A stretch of DNA of 18,023 bases from a bacterium Ga0077546 (GTDB lineage: Bacteria; Cyanobacteriota; Vampirovibrionia; Obscuribacterales; Obscuribacteraceae), in NCBI GenBank assembly GCA_001464165.1, contig LNEX01000366.1, positions 1-18,023 of the forward strand. The letters are read 5' to 3'. The notes beneath the pieces were generated by a model. That model saw only the letters and a program-made list of their open reading frames with translations, ran no database searches and was not told where the DNA came from. The translations under genes and the position numbers were made by a program. Below, piece by piece: positions 15,366 through 18,023 of the stretch. Each line of letters begins with the position of its first letter. The first letter of the stretch is position 1.

Positions 15366-17585
15366 CTAGTCAGAATGATTCATGCCATCAACAAGATCTT
15401 GAGTATATAGGTCTAAATTGCCCTTGACCCTTGAAAAGCCTGCAAGAGATTCATTAAACTGATCCAGATTTACCTGGCAACGGCCTGCTTCAACCAGATC
15501 ACAAAGACTGATAGTTTGGACACGAGGAACAGATGCGACGTTCTTCCCTGCTTCACCAATAACATTATATGACAATCTCACAGGCAAACCATAGCCTATC
15601 GGAGCACTGGCAAAGCTACAGACATCTGCAGCCAACTGCGGACTGACCTTAATATCTTTAGTTGCCCAATAATCTCCAGAAAATTTTGTGCTGGGTTCAG
15701 TGAGCATATGTCCAGTTAAAAGATAATGGCGACATTTAATTCCGCAGATGGCCGCCTCCTCACCGACTTCCACCTTATCAATTTTTATTGGATTACTACG
15801 GAGAATTTCAGTTGCCCAATCTTTCATGCGCACGTCCACATAAGTCTTGTGTTCTAGATTGCGGCCAATCATGCTACCGAGATGAGGCGAGCCGAAAGAA
15901 TAGGTTACTGTATCGTTTGTAATACTGGCATGATTTTCAGTAAATAAGCCTTCATAAGGTTCGTCTCCGTTGCCCCACTTAAGCTTCATGCGATAGCCAT
16001 CGACTAACTTAGCAGGAGTGGGGAGAGTATTCGCGGCTGCGAGGGACTGGGACTCCGCCTGCCTTTGCACTGGCTCAGGCCTGGTCTTAACAGAAGCCAC
16101 ATTCGCTTTCGGCAAATTCATCAGAACAGCTGCTAAACCGATCAGAGCAAAGAGAAAAGCAATAGCGCCAATAGTGTATTTGCTTGCTCCTGAACTCACA
16201 CTTGACACTTTGGCACCAGATATTTTGACACCAGATGCGGTGGCGCCGCGAGATGCCGGTTTGGTCGCCATGGTTGCAGGTGAGACAGGGGCAGCCCTAC
16301 TTACATAGAATGGCAAGACCTCTTCACCACGCTGCACTTTCTCTAGATCATCGCGCAGCTCAGCCATGGTCTGATAGCGTTCAACAGGATTCTTACGCAA
16401 TAGTTTTGCCATGACAATTTCTACAGAATCAGAAAAGACCCCTGGCCCGGCTAAGCTGGCAAGGGCAGGTGCTGGCGATCCTTGATGACTGGCAATAATC
16501 GCAGCAGTCCGATTTCCATTAAATGGGGGCTGTCCGGTTAGGCACTCAAACATAGTGCAGCCCACAGAATAAATATCCGAGCGATTATCCAAAGCCTCAC
16601 CAGAACATTGCTCAGGGCTCATATAAAACGGACTGCCAAAGATATCTCCGGCAAGAGTAAGACTTTGCTTCAACCTGCCAGGCTGCGAAAGTTTCGCTAG
16701 CCCAAAATCAAGAATTTTCACTACAACACGATCACTGACATCGGTGGTCAGCATTATGTTACCCGGCTTGAGGTCGCGGTGAATGACACCACTTTTGTGA
16801 GCATATTCCACACCATCACAAACCTGAAGAAAGACCTCAATCACGCTCTCCAATTTCATTCTTTTTCGTTCAGTCAATATGTCAGCAAGACTCTGACCAG
16901 AGATAAATTCCATGGCATAGTAAGGCAAACATTCAGCATGAATACCCAGGTCTGAAACTTGCACGATGTTCTGATGATTGAGCTTGGAAATGACCTGAGC
17001 TTCCTGCTTAAAGCGCTGCCAGGCCTCCTTTGTCACTTTATCAGGTGGAATCACTTTGAGGGCACAACGTTTGTCTAGCCGTTGATGAACTGCCAGGTAA
17101 ACTTCACCCATTCCGCCTCGACCAATCGGCCGAATAATGCGATAGTTGCCGGCAATGATAGCTCCTGGCTTTAACCCGATCAGGTGGCTTTCGCCATCGG
17201 CATCAAGATCAGTGCGCTCAAAGACACTAACCTCAGCGTCTTCATTAGAGGCCGTTTGTTTCAAAAGCCTGAATCGTTTTGACATACTATTGTCGTCAAA
17301 ACCAGCTTCGATATCACATTTGCAGCGAATATCCTGGAAGAGAAATTCACTAATCGAACCTCCTTGTCCACCATGGCCAATTGTTAGGCCACATTTGCTG
17401 CAAAAATCTTTGGCAGCGGCGACATTAGCTACCCTCGGCGTTCGACCGCTCTTGCACTGGCAATAAAAGCTCTGAAAAAAATATCCAGTTAGCGAACCAA
17501 TCTTCGACTCGACTGCAACACGCTTACCGCATGTGCTGCAGGTCTTACATTCACCTTCTGCTGTGTCTGGTCTCTGAGCTGGCAT
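15366..17585 (-). CDS. Receptor-like Ser/Thr protein kinase with tandem N-terminal Cys modules
   Basis: The protein has 739 residues. Two similar Cys modules open it: C16-x2-C19 ... C42-x-C44 and C62-x2-C65 ... C88-x-C90, each with a GS..F.FQ core between the pairs, which looks like a duplicated zinc-ribbon-type unit. The kinase domain spans about 148-420: IGRGGMGEVYLAVH, Lys177, Glu195, HRDLKPGN (Asp271, Asn276), DFG at 293-295, YMSPEQ, and DIYSVGCTMFECLTGQPPF. All catalytic residues are intact. A Ser/Ala/Lys linker leads to one membrane span (471-489). The remaining 250 residues lie outside. They include ICGIKCRHYLLTG and SGDYWATKDI, which resemble DUF4412-type exported domains by eye, plus several Cys. 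This suggests a sensor with cytoplasmic kinase. ATG 17585 has only a weak GAG upstream. It is paralogous to the kinase at 8367-9614. Confidence 0.95.
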   Translation of the reverse strand: MPAQRPDTAEGECKTCSTCGKRVAVESKIGSLTGYFFQSFYCQCKSGRTPRVANVAAAKDFCSKCGLTIGHGGQGGSISEFLFQDIRCKCDIEAGFDDNSMSKRFRLLKQTASNEDAEVSVFERTDLDADGESHLIGLKPGAIIAGNYRIIRPIGRGGMGEVYLAVHQRLDKRCALKVIPPDKVTKEAWQRFKQEAQVISKLNHQNIVQVSDLGIHAECLPYYAMEFISGQSLADILTERKRMKLESVIEVFLQVCDGVEYAHKSGVIHRDLKPGNIMLTTDVSDRVVVKILDFGLAKLSQPGRLKQSLTLAGDIFGSPFYMSPEQCSGEALDNRSDIYSVGCTMFECLTGQPPFNGNRTAAIIASHQGSPAPALASLAGPGVFSDSVEIVMAKLLRKNPVERYQTMAELRDDLEKVQRGEEVLPFYVSRAAPVSPATMATKPASRGATASGVKISGAKVSSVSSGASKYTIGAIAFLFALIGLAAVLMNLPKANVASVKTRPEPVQRQAESQSLAAANTLPTPAKLVDGYRMKLKWGNGDEPYEGLFTENHASITNDTVTYSFGSPHLGSMIGRNLEHKTYVDVRMKDWATEILRSNPIKIDKVEVGEEAAICGIKCRHYLLTGHMLTEPSTKFSGDYWATKDIKVSPQLAADVCSFASAPIGYGLPVRLSYNVIGEAGKNVASVPRVQTISLCDLVEAGRCQVNLDQFNESLAGFSRVKGNLDLYTQDLVDGMNHSD

Positions 17586-17605
17586 ATATTGTGCTCATTC
17601 GATTA

Positions 17606-17631
17606 GGGTAGCGGTGGGCGCGGGTGTGGGG
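17606..17631 (+). other. Predicted G-quadruplex motif upstream of the receptor kinase
   Basis: Four G-runs (17606-08, 17616-18, 17622-24, 17628-31) are separated by loops of 7, 3 and 3, fitting the G3+N1-7 consensus. The motif sits about 20 bp before the kinase start, with the G-rich strand as the kinase template strand. Folding in the cell is unproven. Confidence 0.5.
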
Positions 17632-17784
17632 TGGTGGTGAGCAAGCAATGGCTACTCCCTCATTCTAGCCTCATTACTTCCGCCGTTGCGCTGGCAGGCG
17701 ACGCTCTAACTTAGAAGCTAATACTAATCTGGCAAAACTGGGAATGATGTCCGCGTGGCAAAATATCCTCGTAACACAATGAAT

Positions 17785-17787
17785 AGG
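17785..17787 (+). promoter_or_regulatory. Ribosome binding site of the right-edge secreted protein
   Basis: AGG lies 7 nt before ATG 17795. The match is short but the spacing is right, and no better start is nearby. Confidence 0.4.
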
Positions 17788-17794
17788 TTTGACA

Positions 17795-18023
17795 ATGTTC
17801 ACTAATTCGAAAATGTTATTGGGCGCATTCGCGCTGGCCCTGACTTGTACTTCTATTTATACTTCTACCACTCCCCCTAGGGCGCTTGCTCAAACGCCCC
17901 AGGGATTTGGTCAGGGGCAGGTACTCGACAACATGAAGGCGGCATCTACTTCTCTGAAAGCTTTTTACAAAGAACATGGAAATATGTCCTCATCGCAAGC
18001 TGATTTCGATATCGTTTTACAAG
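17795..18023 (+). CDS. Secreted protein of unknown function (3' end missing)
   Basis: The frame opens at ATG 17795 and stays open to the window edge, so about 76 residues are visible. Residues 1-32 form a signal peptide (MLLGAFALALTC, then Thr/Ser/Pro, likely cut after ALA before QTPQ), predicting export. The short mature part (QGFGQGQVLDNMKAASTSL, then AFYKEHGNMSSS) vaguely recalls the segment of type II pseudopilins where a helix precedes a YY.EHG.FP-like motif. The pilin-type N-terminal cleavage site is absent, so I do not assign it. ATG 17779 is in a different frame and stops at once. It is divergent from the receptor kinase across a 209-bp gap that holds the G-quadruplex motif. Confidence 0.72.
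   Translation, partial: MFTNSKMLLGAFALALTCTSIYTSTTPPRALAQTPQGFGQGQVLDNMKAASTSLKAFYKEHGNMSSSQADFDIVLQ

Overview
The window looks like a chromosomal stretch of a bacterium with many secreted and signalling proteins and G+C close to even by eye. It holds two Hanks-type Ser/Thr kinases (one with a clearly cysteine-rich N-terminus), three TPR proteins and a string of genes with signal peptides or lipoboxes. No rRNA, tRNA, ribosomal protein, phage, transposon or CRISPR was seen, so taxonomy cannot be fixed. The kinase/TPR/secreted mix reminds me of Candidatus Melainabacteria (Obscuribacterales, non-photosynthetic relatives of cyanobacteria). That is a low-confidence inference.

Layout. 1-544 (-): secreted poly-Ser protein that runs off the left edge. 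702-1763 (-): secreted TIM-barrel, glycoside-hydrolase-like protein. 1863-3803 (+): a two-gene unit, a secreted beta-trefoil (ricin/protease-inhibitor-like) protein followed by a secreted caspase-like protease. 7479 down to 3809 (-): a tight four-gene operon in the order beta-lactamase-fold hydrolase with a C-terminal EF-hand, TPR lipoprotein, TPR protein, secreted C39-like cysteine peptidase. 7699-8370 (+): beta-class carbonic anhydrase, ending 4 bp inside the tail of a membrane-anchored Ser/Thr kinase (8367-9614, -). 9820-10116 (+): small acidic protein. 10125-11678 (-): membrane-anchored TPR protein. 11892-12452 (+): three-TM protein with a cysteine-bearing tail. 12585-13070 (-): one-TM protein with a possible BamE-like tail. 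13126-15302 (+): SUKH/SMI1-HEAT fusion followed by an unknown protein. 15366-17585 (-): large receptor-like Ser/Thr kinase with two tandem Cys modules and an extracytoplasmic domain. 17795-18023 (+): start of another secreted protein, cut by the right edge.

How the genes may work together. Two units combine exported protease-type enzymes with likely partners: inhibitor-like beta-trefoil plus caspase-like protease, and an EF-hand hydrolase, TPR scaffolds and a C39-like peptidase in one operon. Both suggest proteolysis or cell-surface remodelling outside the cytoplasm. The two kinases are paralogues that probably sense signals across the membrane, but nothing here shows their substrates. Genes are densely packed. 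Three convergent pairs are separated by 8 bp or less or overlap, leaving no room for classical terminators. No intergenic gap exceeds about 220 bp.
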